Of a DNA stretch of 64,000 nucleotides, positions 42,236-51,174 are shown in pieces. Position 1 is the first letter of the stretch; each line of letters opens with the position of its first letter. This DNA is from Hymenobacter crusticola (lineage in GTDB: Bacteria; Bacteroidota; Bacteroidia; Cytophagales; Hymenobacteraceae). Location of the stretch: the NCBI RefSeq assembly GCF_002154225.1, contig NZ_MTSE01000001.1:434001-498000 (forward strand), read 5' to 3'. A model generated the notes under the pieces. The model was not told where the DNA came from. It was given only the letters and a program-made list of their open reading frames with translations, and did no database searches. A program made the position numbers and the translations under genes.

Positions 42236-43341
42236 GAAAGAAAATTGCCGTACTGGCCGGTGATGGTATCGGACCAGAAGTCTGTCACGAGGCCATTAAG
42301 GTACTCGACGCCGTAGCCGAACGCTTCGGCCACCGCTTCACCTACGACTATCAGTTGATGGGCGCTTGCGCCATCGATGCCACCGGCGACCCGTTGCCGG
42401 AGTCGACGCTAGCGGCTTGCCGCGCCGCCGACGCTATCCTGCTCGGCGCCATCGGCGACCCCAAGTACGATAACAACCCCGCCGCTAAGGTTCGTCCCGA
42501 GCAGGGCTTGCTGCGCCTGCGCAAAGAGCTAGGTCTCTACGCTAACATTCGCCCCGTAACGGCCTATGATATACTACTACCTCACTCGCCACTGAAGGCT
42601 GACCGCATTGCCGGCGCCGACATGCTGATCTACCGGGAGCTGACCGGCGGTATCTATTTCGGGGAGAAAGGCCGCACCGAAAATGGCGCCTTCGACCACT
42701 GCACCTACACACGCCCCGAGATTACGCGCATCGCGCACCTAGCTTTCCAGTCGGCCCAGAACCGCCGCAAGAAGCTGACCTTGGTCGACAAAGCCAACGT
42801 GCTGGAAACCTCGCGCTTGTGGCGCGAAGTGGTGCAGGAGCTAGCTCCTGCCTACCCAGACGTGGCCGTAGATTACTTGTTCGTGGACAACGCCGCCATG
42901 CAGCTCATCCTGAACCCCAAGCAGTTCGACGTGATGCTCACGGAAAACATGTTCGGCGACATTCTCTCGGACGAGGCTTCAGTTATTGCCGGCTCCCTAG
43001 GTCTGCTGCCCTCCGCTTCGGTGGGCGATAAAGCCGCGCTATTTGAGCCCATTCACGGTTCGTACCCGCAGGCGAAAGGCCGGAGCATTGCCAACCCCAT
43101 TGCCACCATCCTATCCATTGCGATGATGTTGGAGCACTTTGGTTTGCAAGAAGCGGCCAATGTAGTGAAGGACGCCGTGCAAGATGCTTTAGCCCAGAAC
43201 GTGTTGACACCGGAGCTAAACCCAACTTCGTCGTCGACGACGGAGCAGGTTGGAACGCACATCGCGCAGTGCGTGCTCGGTTTCCCCACCTCGCAGCTCC
43301 ACCGCGACAACATCAAAGCGGGAATGAGCACGATTATCTAA
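42223..43341 (+). CDS. leuB: 3-isopropylmalate dehydrogenase
   Basis: A 372-residue NAD-dependent enzyme catalysing the third step of leucine synthesis. Landmarks are [108 protein letters not shown] and [14 protein letters not shown]. It overlaps leuD by 13 bases. A very long terminator follows the stop by 16 bases. Confidence 0.97.
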   Translation: MGILRKKIAVLAGDGIGPEVCHEAIKVLDAVAERFGHRFTYDYQLMGACAIDATGDPLPESTLAACRAADAILLGAIGDPKYDNNPAAKVRPEQGLLRLRKELGLYANIRPVTAYDILLPHSPLKADRIAGADMLIYRELTGGIYFGEKGRTENGAFDHCTYTRPEITRIAHLAFQSAQNRRKKLTLVDKANVLETSRLWREVVQELAPAYPDVAVDYLFVDNAAMQLILNPKQFDVMLTENMFGDILSDEASVIAGSLGLLPSASVGDKAALFEPIHGSYPQAKGRSIANPIATILSIAMMLEHFGLQEAANVVKDAVQDALAQNVLTPELNPTSSSTTEQVGTHIAQCVLGFPTSQLHRDNIKAGMSTII

Positions 43342-43357
43342 GACGAGCGAAACAGCA

Positions 43358-43420
43358 GACCAGAAAGAGCCAAGGCCGGCCAGCAATTTAGTTGCTGGCC
43401 GGCCTTGGCTCTTTCTGGTC
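43358..43420 (+). terminator. 29-bp perfect terminator hairpin of the leu operon
   Basis: Perfect arms at 43358-43386 and 43392-43420 enclose a five-base loop (TTTAG). It is the longest perfect hairpin in the window that is not one of the REP-like pairs. No T-run follows, so it may act as an mRNA-end stabiliser as well as a terminator. Confidence 0.8.
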
Positions 43421-43889
43421 ATGTGCACTCTGGTCATAGCCTAACCAATTTCAGGTTATGTTGCGACTAGAGCGCGTGTAAGCTGGATCGAGTGGGCAAC
43501 GAATATGAAAAGACGACGGGCTAGCACATGCTTTTGAATCGTTCAGCATTTTGGCTAGCAAGAAACAGAACCCCGTAGATTCACAATTAGGAAATATAAA
43601 TCTTCTAATTTAATTTTGTACACAACACTCTTTAGGTTTCCTCGGACCAATCGTGGCTGAAAAGCTAGGTTACGGATCTTTACCTCGCTTAAAGTCCTTG
43701 CCCGTACAGCTTGACAGAAGGCCTCCGACCGAAACACAAGCAACTTCGAATTTCTACGTCGGCAAAGCTAAACTTGTGCAAGCTGTTGATAATAAACGCA
43801 TAACAAACACGCTAGATAAAACAAGCGAGTTTGATCAATATATTTGCAAAGCCTAACGCATCGGCAGCTTCCTTCTCATTTCCCCGCTT
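43421..43889. other. Intergenic region before the GT4 gene
   Basis: No convincing gene. A -7 element TAATTTTG lies at 43611-43618 in an AT-rich stretch (43585-43625). A 67-codon frame from a GTG at 43653 has no recognisable protein features and is not called. Confidence 0.6.
43611..43618 (+). promoter_or_regulatory. -7 promoter element upstream of the GT4 gene
   Basis: TAATTTTG fits TAnnTTTG. Its surroundings (TTAATTTTGT) match those of the element at 50011 before the polysaccharide locus. A start near 43625 would give a leader of about 265 bases before the ATG at 43890. Confidence 0.5.
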
Positions 43890-45122
43890 ATGAATATTGT
43901 TTTCTTTGCTCATCCAGACTTTCTAGAGCATCAAAGCATGCCTAGGTTTACCCGGATGCTAGCCGATGGAATGCAAGAGCGCGGGCATGCTGTGCAGGTT
44001 TGGGCGCCGCAACCTATTTGCTCCCGCCTCCCAGTCCCCGGTTCGCTAAAGAAATGGCTAGGGTATGTCGATCAGTATGTTCTGTTTCCCTTCAAGGTTC
44101 GGCAGCGCCTAAAGCAAACTCCTGCTGACACGCTGTATGTGTTTACGGATCATGCGCTCGGGCCCTGGGTGCCGTTGGTCGCCGACAAAGCGCATGTCGT
44201 CCATTGCCACGACTTTTTGGCGCAACGCTCCGCGCTAGGTGAGATACCCGACAATGCCACTAGCTGGTCGGGACGGGTTTATCAGCGCTACATACACCGC
44301 GGCTACGCTCAGGGCAAGCACTTCATCTCGGTTTCTTACCGGACCCGGGAAGACTTGCAGACTTTTGTGCCGGCTCCGCTTACATCCAAAGTGGTGTATA
44401 ATGGGCTTAACCAGAAATTTAAACCCAAAGAGCCTGTAGAGGCCCGAATGCAGCTTGGGGCTAGGTTACAGCTCGACCTAGCTGGCGGCTATCTGCTGCA
44501 CGTGGGTGGTAATGCCTGGTACAAAAACCGGCTTGGTGTTGTTGAGCTGTACGATGCTTGGCGTGCTACCACTACTAGCCGCTTGCCGCTGCTGCTTATC
44601 GGTGAAACGCCTTCCCAGGCCCTACAAGAAAAGCGCCTTGCCTCCGCGTTTCGCGATGATATCCATTTCTTTTCGGGCGTAGAAGACACTTATGTGCAGC
44701 TAGCTTACGCTGGAGCTACTGTCTTCCTGTTTCCGTCGCTGGCAGAAGGCTTTGGCTGGCCTATTGCCGAGGCAATGGCTTCGGGCTGCCCCGTCATTAC
44801 CACCGATGAAGTGCCCATGACGGAAGTGGCTGGGGGAGCTGGCTTTCTGATTCCGCGCCGGCCGCATGAGGCCGCCAAGGTCGAAGCCTGGGCCCAGCAG
44901 GGGGCTCGCACCCTTGAGCAAGTAGTTGGCTTAACCGCCGAAGAACGCAAAGATGCCGTAGCAGCTGGCATCCGAAGTGCACAACGATTCGACCCAGTTG
45001 TGACGATTAATACGATCGAAGCTACCTACAAAACGATTGTCGAAGGACCCAAAAATGGCACGATACCACTCGATAAGCACGCGATGAAAGCATCGCCGAA
45101 CGCGTATCAACCAAACTCATAG
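43890..45122 (+). CDS. Glycosyltransferase family 4 (GT-B fold)
   Basis: A 410-residue cytoplasmic transferase. The N-terminal half starts MNIVFFAHPDFLEHQSMPRFTRMLADGMQERGH and the C-terminal nucleotide-sugar domain has LLHVGGNAWYKNR, the FFSGVEDTYVQLAYAGATVFLFPSLAEGFGWPIAEAMASGCPVITTD block with the EGFGxPxxEA motif, and EVAGGAG. It likely adds a sugar to a lipid-linked glycan. It stands alone, 5 kb before the main polysaccharide locus, but shares the same promoter motif. The donor and acceptor are unknown. Confidence 0.9.
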   Translation: MNIVFFAHPDFLEHQSMPRFTRMLADGMQERGHAVQVWAPQPICSRLPVPGSLKKWLGYVDQYVLFPFKVRQRLKQTPADTLYVFTDHALGPWVPLVADKAHVVHCHDFLAQRSALGEIPDNATSWSGRVYQRYIHRGYAQGKHFISVSYRTREDLQTFVPAPLTSKVVYNGLNQKFKPKEPVEARMQLGARLQLDLAGGYLLHVGGNAWYKNRLGVVELYDAWRATTTSRLPLLLIGETPSQALQEKRLASAFRDDIHFFSGVEDTYVQLAYAGATVFLFPSLAEGFGWPIAEAMASGCPVITTDEVPMTEVAGGAGFLIPRRPHEAAKVEAWAQQGARTLEQVVGLTAEERKDAVAAGIRSAQRFDPVVTINTIEATYKTIVEGPKNGTIPLDKHAMKASPNAYQPNS

Positions 45123-45359
45123 TAGGATTAGCTTCTCTCTGCTTATTTGGTTGAAATCACAGCTTATTGCTTTTATGGTAGCAATCTAACTAGCTAGGTC
45201 CCGGCATGCGGCTGTGCTGAAGGACGGCTTTAAAAAACTGGTTAGCTAGAAGTTAATCTATTCCTAGGGGGCCCTACCTCTAGTACTTGGACAGCGGAGC
45301 ATATACCTAGGTCCACGGTTTAAACGAAGGAATATTTATCGAAAGTAGCAGCGCCCCGT

Positions 45360-45397
45360 AGTAGGCAAGAAATGTCTTTCCCTGCCTTTAGCCTACT
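45360..45397. other. Short hairpin before the CDF gene
   Basis: AGTAGGC (45360-45366) pairs with GCCTACT (45391-45397), ending six bases before the TTG start at 45404. The preceding gap 45123-45359 holds several CTAG motifs and no gene. Confidence 0.35.
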
Positions 45398-45403
45398 TGC
45401 GCC

Positions 45404-46396
45404 TTGAACGATTCGCCGACCCAATCAGCGCCGCCGCAGCCGTCGTCCAAAACGGCGATTTTCGGAGCCCTAGCTGCTAACCTAGCTATTGCCGTTATCA
45501 AGTTTGCGGCGGCCATCTTTACCGGCAGCTCGGCGATGCTGTCAGAGGGCATTCACTCGGTAGTGGATACTGGCAACGAGTGGCTTCTCCTGCTGGGTCT
45601 GAAGCGCAGTCAGCGCCCAGCCGACGAGCGACGCCCGTTTGGCTACGGGCGCGACTTGTATTTCTGGTCCTTTGTGGTGTCTATCTGCATTTTTGCCATT
45701 GGTGGCGGCATGTCGATCTACGAAGGGATAGAGCACCTAAAAAACCCGAGCCCCATCACTGACCCCACTTGGAATTATGTGGTGCTAGGCCTAGCTTTTT
45801 GCTTCGATGGTGCCTCGTTTTTATTAGCTCGCCGCACGTTCAATGCCCAGCGCGGACGGCAAACATTCTGGTCGGCCTTCCGCCGGAGCAAAGACCCAGC
45901 AACCTTCGTGGTGCTATTTGAGGATACTGCGGATTTGCTCGGGCTTATTGTGGCCTTTTTGGGCGTTTTCCTAAGCCATCAGTTGCAGAACCCTTACCTC
46001 GATGGCGTAGCCTCCCTCGTCATCGGAGCGATACTGGTGACTGTAGCGGGCCTGCTGATTCGCGAGAGCCAAAGCCTACTCCTAGGCGAAACGGCTGAGC
46101 CCGCGCTTCTGCAACAACTGACGCTCTTAGCCCAGGCGACGCCGGCTGTTCGCCGCGTGGCGCCCCCTATGACGACTTACCTGAGCCCCGAGGAAATCCT
46201 CGTCGTGCTACGGGCCGAGTTTCACCCAGAGTTATCGGCTGTTCAGGTTACGAAGGCGGTTGAGGAGCTCAGTACGACCATTCAAGCCCAACACCCCGAG
46301 GTGAAACACTTATTTGTGCAACCCACTTTTCTGGCTGCACCAAATGAGGCCGTAGTCCCACAAGCAGCGGGCAAGCTACATCCCAGCAATAGCTAG
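45404..46396 (+). CDS. Cation diffusion facilitator family transporter
   Basis: A 330-residue inner-membrane metal-proton antiporter. After a short Pro/Ser-rich N-terminus come six membrane segments, with LSEGIHSVVDTGNEWLLLLGLKRS (TM2 metal-site region), DERRPFGYGRDLYFWSF, and VVLFEDTADLLGLIVAFLGVF with a second Glu/Asp pair. The C-terminal cytoplasmic domain is about 90 residues. A TTG at 45404 is the only start that keeps the first helix; the first in-frame ATG is well inside it. Metal choice (Zn, Fe, Mn or Co) cannot be read. The stop overlaps that of the convergent TerC gene by four bases. Confidence 0.88.
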   Translation: MNDSPTQSAPPQPSSKTAIFGALAANLAIAVIKFAAAIFTGSSAMLSEGIHSVVDTGNEWLLLLGLKRSQRPADERRPFGYGRDLYFWSFVVSICIFAIGGGMSIYEGIEHLKNPSPITDPTWNYVVLGLAFCFDGASFLLARRTFNAQRGRQTFWSAFRRSKDPATFVVLFEDTADLLGLIVAFLGVFLSHQLQNPYLDGVASLVIGAILVTVAGLLIRESQSLLLGETAEPALLQQLTLLAQATPAVRRVAPPMTTYLSPEEILVVLRAEFHPELSAVQVTKAVEELSTTIQAQHPEVKHLFVQPTFLAAPNEAVVPQAAGKLHPSNS

Positions 46397-47151
46397 GAGC
46401 GCAGATTATCTTGCCGAGGAAATAGATAAGCCCACGCCAGAGGTACCAAAAACATGGCCACCGTTAGGATGGTCAGCCCTACATCCGCGGCATGGCTACC
46501 CAGAAACTGGCTGAGGGGGTGCCGTGGCTGGAAGTGTTCGAACAACGAGAGTAGCAGCTTCAGACCGAGCAAGCCAATCACCAGAAAGGCAGCAATTTCC
46601 AGAAAAGGATACTTTCCCATTAGGGTCACGAAGGCCTGGGCCACCAAACGCATGGCCAAGATGCCGATGAATACGCCTACGCAGACCAAGATCAGGTTAT
46701 CAGTGAAGGCCACCACGGCAAACACATTGTCGATGGAAAAAGCTAGGTCCATCAGCTCGATGAGCGCCACGGTGGCCCAGAACTTCCCGAACAGACCTAG
46801 GGTGTATTTGTACACCCAACTTTTGCCTTTATCAGGCGCATCGTCGTCGCTCTTTTCTGCTTTAAAGTAATCGTATACCAAATACAGCAGGTACAAGCCG
46901 CCCAGCGGTTTCAAAAACCAGAACGTAATCAGGTACGAGGCAAATAAGATGCAGACAGCCCGGAAGAAATACGCTCCGATGATGCCATAGCGCAACGCTT
47001 TATAGCGCTGGTCGCGGGGCAAATCGCTCACCATCGTCGCTAGCACGGCGGCATTATCCACGGAAAGCAGGCTTTCAATGATGATCAGGTTGCCCACGAT
47101 AGCGAGCGAAGGCAACGGATGCGCCAGAATATCTTGCAGGTAAACGTTCAT
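46393..47151 (-). CDS. TerC-family integral membrane protein
   Basis: A 252-residue inner-membrane protein with about seven hydrophobic segments. The two TerC signature motifs are present: IIIESLLSVDNAAVLATMV (about residues 21-39) and LIELMDLAFSIDNVFAVVAFT (about 129-149), each with conserved acidic residues in membrane segments. TerC and Alx relatives are linked to manganese export and metal loading of exported proteins. Its neighbour, a CDF transporter in convergent orientation, supports a metal-homeostasis theme. The ATG at 47151 (MNVYLQDIL) is chosen; the 17-codon upstream extension has no membrane character. Confidence 0.9.
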   Translation of the reverse strand: MNVYLQDILAHPLPSLAIVGNLIIIESLLSVDNAAVLATMVSDLPRDQRYKALRYGIIGAYFFRAVCILFASYLITFWFLKPLGGLYLLYLVYDYFKAEKSDDDAPDKGKSWVYKYTLGLFGKFWATVALIELMDLAFSIDNVFAVVAFTDNLILVCVGVFIGILAMRLVAQAFVTLMGKYPFLEIAAFLVIGLLGLKLLLSLFEHFQPRHPLSQFLGSHAADVGLTILTVAMFLVPLAWAYLFPRQDNLRS

Positions 47152-47318
47152 GCCGGAAGCTAATTGCCGCTGCGCGGTGGAAGTACACTGCGGCAAAGTC
47201 AATGGATACAGGACTAAGGGCTACGTTTTGCTAGCTTTTCGGCTTGCCCACAGCACGTAAAAAAGAGCTACTACAGGCTTACCGCAAGCAGCGGCTACGT
47301 AGTCGTAACTGTAAACAT

Positions 47319-47358
47319 AAAACGGCGGCCCGCCTTATCCATGCGAGCCGCCGTTTTT
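47319..47358 (-). terminator. Terminator after the M13 peptidase gene
   Basis: An 11-bp stem AAAACGGCGGC with its complement, flanked by A's and T's on both sides, so it can act in both directions. It lies between the leftward M13 stop (47437) and the start of terC. Confidence 0.85.
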
Positions 47359-47436
47359 ACTGCGATTTTATACGCATATTTTTCAGTCACCACCTAGGTT
47401 TGCCACGGTCGTGTGCTAGCTTAGCTTGAAGCTAGG

Positions 47437-49551
47437 TTACCAAATCTTGGCCCGCTCGGCAGTAGTACGCACCATTTTCTGCCCTTCTTTGCAGTTGAAA
47501 GCCTCGTAGAACTCAGGCATGTTCATTAGCGGTCCGATGGTGCGGTACTGCCCCGGTGAATGCGGATCGGTTAGGATTTGTTGGCGCAGCGCCTCCGGCC
47601 GGATGTTGGTCCGGCGGAGTTGAGCCCAACTTAGAAAGAAGCGCTGCTCAGGCGTAAACCCGTCGTAGAGTGGGCGCGGATTATTACCATATTTCTTCTG
47701 CAACTGCTTCTGCAACGCACTATACACGATGGTGAGCCCGGCGAAATCGGCCAGGTTCTCCCCCATCGTGAGCTTGCCATTCACGTGCACCGAATCTAGA
47801 GGCGAAAAGGCATCGTACTGGCGCCCAACTACATCGGCGCGCTTCGTAAACTCGGTGGCATCGGCGGGTGTCCACCAATCGCGCAGGTTACCTTCGGCGT
47901 CATACTGGCGACCCTGATCGTCGAAGCCGTGCGTCATTTCATGCCCCATCACACCTCCAATGGCGCCGTAATTCACTGCGTCGTCGGCATTCGGATCGAA
48001 GAACGGCGGCTGCAAGTAGCCCGCTGGAAACACAATCTCGTTGAGAGGCGGGCTGTAGTACGCGTTGATGGTGGGCGGCGTCATGCCCCACTGATTGCGG
48101 TCGATAGGCCCGCCGTACTTCTGCACATTCTCCTTATAGCTCCACTGCCGGGCGCTCAGCACATTCTTCAGGTACGATTCGCGGCTGATGTTGAGGGCCG
48201 AATAGTCTTTCCACTTATCGGGGTAGCCAATCTTCACCCGTAGCGCGTTGAGCTTCTTCAGCGCTTCCGCCTTGGTAGCGTCGCTCATCCACGTGTTGCT
48301 TTGGATATGCTCGGCCATCGACGCCTTAATGTTGCTCAGCATATCCAGCGCTTTCTGCTTGGCCTCCGGCGAGAAAGCCTTGTCTACGTAAAGCTGCCCA
48401 AAGGCCTCCCCAAGGGTATTATCAGTGGCTGCGAGCATACGCTTCCAGCGGGTGGGCTGCTGCTTTGCACCGCTCTGCACTTGCGCAAACCGAAAGGCTT
48501 CGTCGCTGTAAGCCTTGGGCAACGCCGGGGCCACCGAGCTAACCAATTGCCACGTCAGATAGGTTTTGAGGTCCGACAGCGGTTCCGTCTTTAGCAACGT
48601 ATTCAGTTCTTTGAAGAAGCCTGGTTGCCCAACGATTACCTCCTGCGCTGCCCCTAGCCCGTTTTGGGCGAGTATAACAGGCAACCCAACAGCGGGAAAC
48701 TGAGCGTTGAAATCCTTCAGCGCCATTTTGTTGTAGTTGGCGTACGGGTCGCGTAATTCTACCCGGTTTTTACTGGCTTGAGCTAGCCTAGTTTCCAGTC
48801 GCAACACGGTCGCCGCTTTCTTGGCAGCAGTAGCCTCGGCATCGCCCATGAGCTTGAACATGTTCATCATGTAGGCCACGTACGCTGTGCGTACCGTCTT
48901 GGACCGTGCGTCGTCTTTGAGGTAGTAGTCGCGGTCGGGCATGCTGAGGCCGTCTTGCCCTAGGTTCACCGCATACACGGTGCTGTTTTTACGGTCTTGC
49001 CCTACGCCCGCCCGAAAGAAAGCGCCCGTCCCAAGGGTCTGCTCATGCGCGAGCGTCTTCTGGAGCGTTTTCAGGTCTTTAATAGCATTGATGCGGTCCA
49101 GCTCCGGCGTGAGCGGCTTCAGACCAGCTTGTTCAATTGCCACCGAATCCATGCCGGAGGCGTAGTAGTCGCCTACTTTCTGCGCGTTGCTGCCAGCTGG
49201 CGCATTCGTATTCGCCGCCGCATCTTCTAGAATTTGCCGCAACAGCGCTTGCGTACGGTCGTTGAGTAAGTTACGGGGTCCCCAGCTCGAGGCATACGCC
49301 GGTACCGGATTGCTTTTCAGCCAATTGCCGCCTGAGTATTGAAAGAAATCGTCGCAGGGCGATACGGATCGATCAAGGTCGGCCATGTCAAGCCCCACTC
49401 CCTTCAGCACAGGTCCGGCGTTAACAGCGGCTGGCGGCGAAACAGCACTCACGGCTGTGCTTGTAGAAACTTTAGGTGTGCTCGCGCAACCAGTAAGCGC
49501 GAAGCCAGCTCCAGTTATAGCGGCTAATATGGAATAGTGAAAGTTCTTCAT
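47437..49551 (-). CDS. M13-family (neprilysin-like) metallopeptidase, lipoprotein
   Basis: A 704-residue zinc endopeptidase. The signal peptide ends in LTGC, so Cys22 is a probable lipidation site and the enzyme is anchored in the envelope. The N-terminal half is the M13_N helical domain (DDFFQYSGGNWLKSNPVPA). The catalytic domain has the NAYYSPPLNEIVFPAGYLQPPFF strand, zinc ligands in HEMTH (His537, Glu538, His541) and the third ligand Glu598 in GENLADFAG, and the C-terminal CxxxW-like tail ends in RAKIW. It degrades oligopeptides outside the cytoplasm. Confidence 0.94.
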   Translation of the reverse strand: MKNFHYSILAAITGAGFALTGCASTPKVSTSTAVSAVSPPAAVNAGPVLKGVGLDMADLDRSVSPCDDFFQYSGGNWLKSNPVPAYASSWGPRNLLNDRTQALLRQILEDAAANTNAPAGSNAQKVGDYYASGMDSVAIEQAGLKPLTPELDRINAIKDLKTLQKTLAHEQTLGTGAFFRAGVGQDRKNSTVYAVNLGQDGLSMPDRDYYLKDDARSKTVRTAYVAYMMNMFKLMGDAEATAAKKAATVLRLETRLAQASKNRVELRDPYANYNKMALKDFNAQFPAVGLPVILAQNGLGAAQEVIVGQPGFFKELNTLLKTEPLSDLKTYLTWQLVSSVAPALPKAYSDEAFRFAQVQSGAKQQPTRWKRMLAATDNTLGEAFGQLYVDKAFSPEAKQKALDMLSNIKASMAEHIQSNTWMSDATKAEALKKLNALRVKIGYPDKWKDYSALNISRESYLKNVLSARQWSYKENVQKYGGPIDRNQWGMTPPTINAYYSPPLNEIVFPAGYLQPPFFDPNADDAVNYGAIGGVMGHEMTHGFDDQGRQYDAEGNLRDWWTPADATEFTKRADVVGRQYDAFSPLDSVHVNGKLTMGENLADFAGLTIVYSALQKQLQKKYGNNPRPLYDGFTPEQRFFLSWAQLRRTNIRPEALRQQILTDPHSPGQYRTIGPLMNMPEFYEAFNCKEGQKMVRTTAERAKIW

Positions 49552-50197
49552 GAAGTCGGCAACACAGACGGCACGGTGGAAGTCAATACCTAGGTTGCAA
49601 GAGTAAAATGAGTACTACTAAATGTCGGTAAGTTACTACCCTAGGTTGCTTTTTCAGAGCGCAGCCACTCCAGAATTACTGGTGTAGTTGCCTTGTTCCT
49701 GCTCACAATGAATAGGCCCGCCTACAAACCAGTCCACCGGCTTAGTGCGTATGTGCGTCTATCGCATGTAGTTACCACTAAAAGCACACGTTCATTAGTG
49801 GCGCCCCCACTGCTTCTAAGGCTACTTCTGCGCGCTAGTTCTGTTGGCTACCCCACCCGGAGGAGTATTTACGTGTAGCATTAAGTGGCAGTATAAGATG
49901 GTAGCCGGTTGACCATCGTTACACGCTGCATATGCCCCAGGCAATTTATTTTTCTGGTAGTCAGATCAGTTATAAATATTAATACATACTAATTTATAAT
50001 TTTTTCAACTTAATTTTGTTGTTACTCGTACGGGTTGTCGTTGACACCAACAGTTATTGGTTCATCCTGCTTCTTTTCTCCTTGTTCTATCCTCCTTTTT
50101 GCTCCGTCATGTTCACACACCTTGCAGCTCGGCACATTGTTAAAATTTCATTAATCAACAAGGCTATTAGACAATACTATAAATAAGTACAAGTAAA
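49552..50197. other. 646-base intergenic region before the polysaccharide locus
   Basis: No convincing gene. It has several CCTAGG/CTAGC motifs near 49590-49650, a very AT-rich stretch at 49945-50025 and a -7 element at 50011. A 61-codon frame at 49693-49878 has no protein features and is not called. Confidence 0.6.
50011..50018 (+). promoter_or_regulatory. -7 promoter element for the polysaccharide locus
   Basis: TAATTTTG within CTTAATTTTGTT, next to an AT-rich upstream segment. It shares the ten bases TTAATTTTGT with the element at 43611. A start around 50025 leaves a leader of about 170 bases. Confidence 0.5.
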
Positions 50198-51127
50198 TTG
50201 CAGAATATTTTAATTAGAAGAAAGCTATACAACTTACATTTGAAAGTCCTAAATTTACTGTCGGCCTTTAGGAAGCAGCATCGGCGTGCACCACTAGCAG
50301 GCTCACAATCAGCTGGTTTTCTGGCATCTTGTCTTCCTCATAAGGAGCAAAGATCCTGGCTAAAGCTGTTGCTCGCGCTACTGCCGCTGATGAGCCTAGA
50401 AGGATGCGTAAGCCAAAGCAAACTACCGTATTTGCAAGGAGGCCAGTATTCTACAGAAACCCCAACTACCATCAACAATGCCCCGCCAGCTTACCACATC
50501 CAACCAAATGATGTGCTCAGCATCCGAGTGCAGAGCGCCCAACCTACACTTAGTGAGCAATTTAACCTAAACGGCACCCAATCTATTTACTCCGGCGACC
50601 CTGGCACTTTGTACTTGTCTGGCTACCCCGTGGATGAAGCAGGTAGCGTGACACTGCCCACAGTTGGTAAGGTTTCGGTGCGCAACTTAACGCTGGAACA
50701 AGCGCAACGTGTTCTTCAGCAACAAGTAACGCGCTACATACGTGACGCCAATGTGCTAGTAAAGCTGCTCAGCTTCAAGGTGACAGTGCTAGGTGAAGTA
50801 CGCACCCCAGGCCGGTACTTTATTTACAACCCGCAGGCTACAATCCTGGAAGGGCTAGGTATGGCAGGCGACTTAACTGAGTTTGGTAACCGCAAGAATA
50901 TCAAGCTTATCCGCCAAACCTCCAAAGGCTCGGAAGTGGTGCTTTTAAACCTGACTGATCCTAAGCTGCTCCAATCACCTTACTACTATCTCCGCCCCAA
51001 CGATGCGGTGTACGTAGAACCTCTCAGGGCGCGTGCCGCCCGAGGCAACGTTACCAACCTCGCCCTTGTCTTTTCGGGTATCTCGGCAGTAGTGCTGCTT
51101 CTGACCTTTGCCCTCGATAAGAAATAA
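50198..51127 (+). CDS. Wza-like polysaccharide export lipoprotein
   Basis: A 309-residue outer-membrane export channel component. A signal peptide ending LEGC (Cys70 in this frame) is followed by the Poly_export domain (PAYHIQPNDVLSIRVQ), an SLBB domain (FKVTVLGEVRTPGRYFIYNPQATILEGLGMAGDLTEFGNRKNIKLIR, about 196-240) and a C-terminal membrane segment (LALVFSGISAVVLLLTFALDKK). The frame opens with TTG at 50198 and has no ATG before the lipobox. The 50 residues before the signal peptide are unusual, so the true start is probably a downstream TTG or CTG near the KEQRSWLKLLL segment. It is first in the export operon with the Wzc-like kinase. Confidence 0.85.
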   Translation: MQNILIRRKLYNLHLKVLNLLSAFRKQHRRAPLAGSQSAGFLASCLPHKEQRSWLKLLLALLPLMSLEGCVSQSKLPYLQGGQYSTETPTTINNAPPAYHIQPNDVLSIRVQSAQPTLSEQFNLNGTQSIYSGDPGTLYLSGYPVDEAGSVTLPTVGKVSVRNLTLEQAQRVLQQQVTRYIRDANVLVKLLSFKVTVLGEVRTPGRYFIYNPQATILEGLGMAGDLTEFGNRKNIKLIRQTSKGSEVVLLNLTDPKLLQSPYYYLRPNDAVYVEPLRARAARGNVTNLALVFSGISAVVLLLTFALDKK

Positions 51128-51174
51128 CCCCACCGCTATTCCGCTACCCTTTCTTCACTCTCTAATTCGCTAGT

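Noticed and set aside
43653..43856. 67-codon frame starting with GTG before the GT4 gene
   Set aside because: No protein features, weak start, and it lies in the leader after a promoter element. Not supported as a gene.
49693..49878. 61-codon frame upstream of the polysaccharide locus
   Set aside because: Low-complexity, no start context and no recognisable domain.
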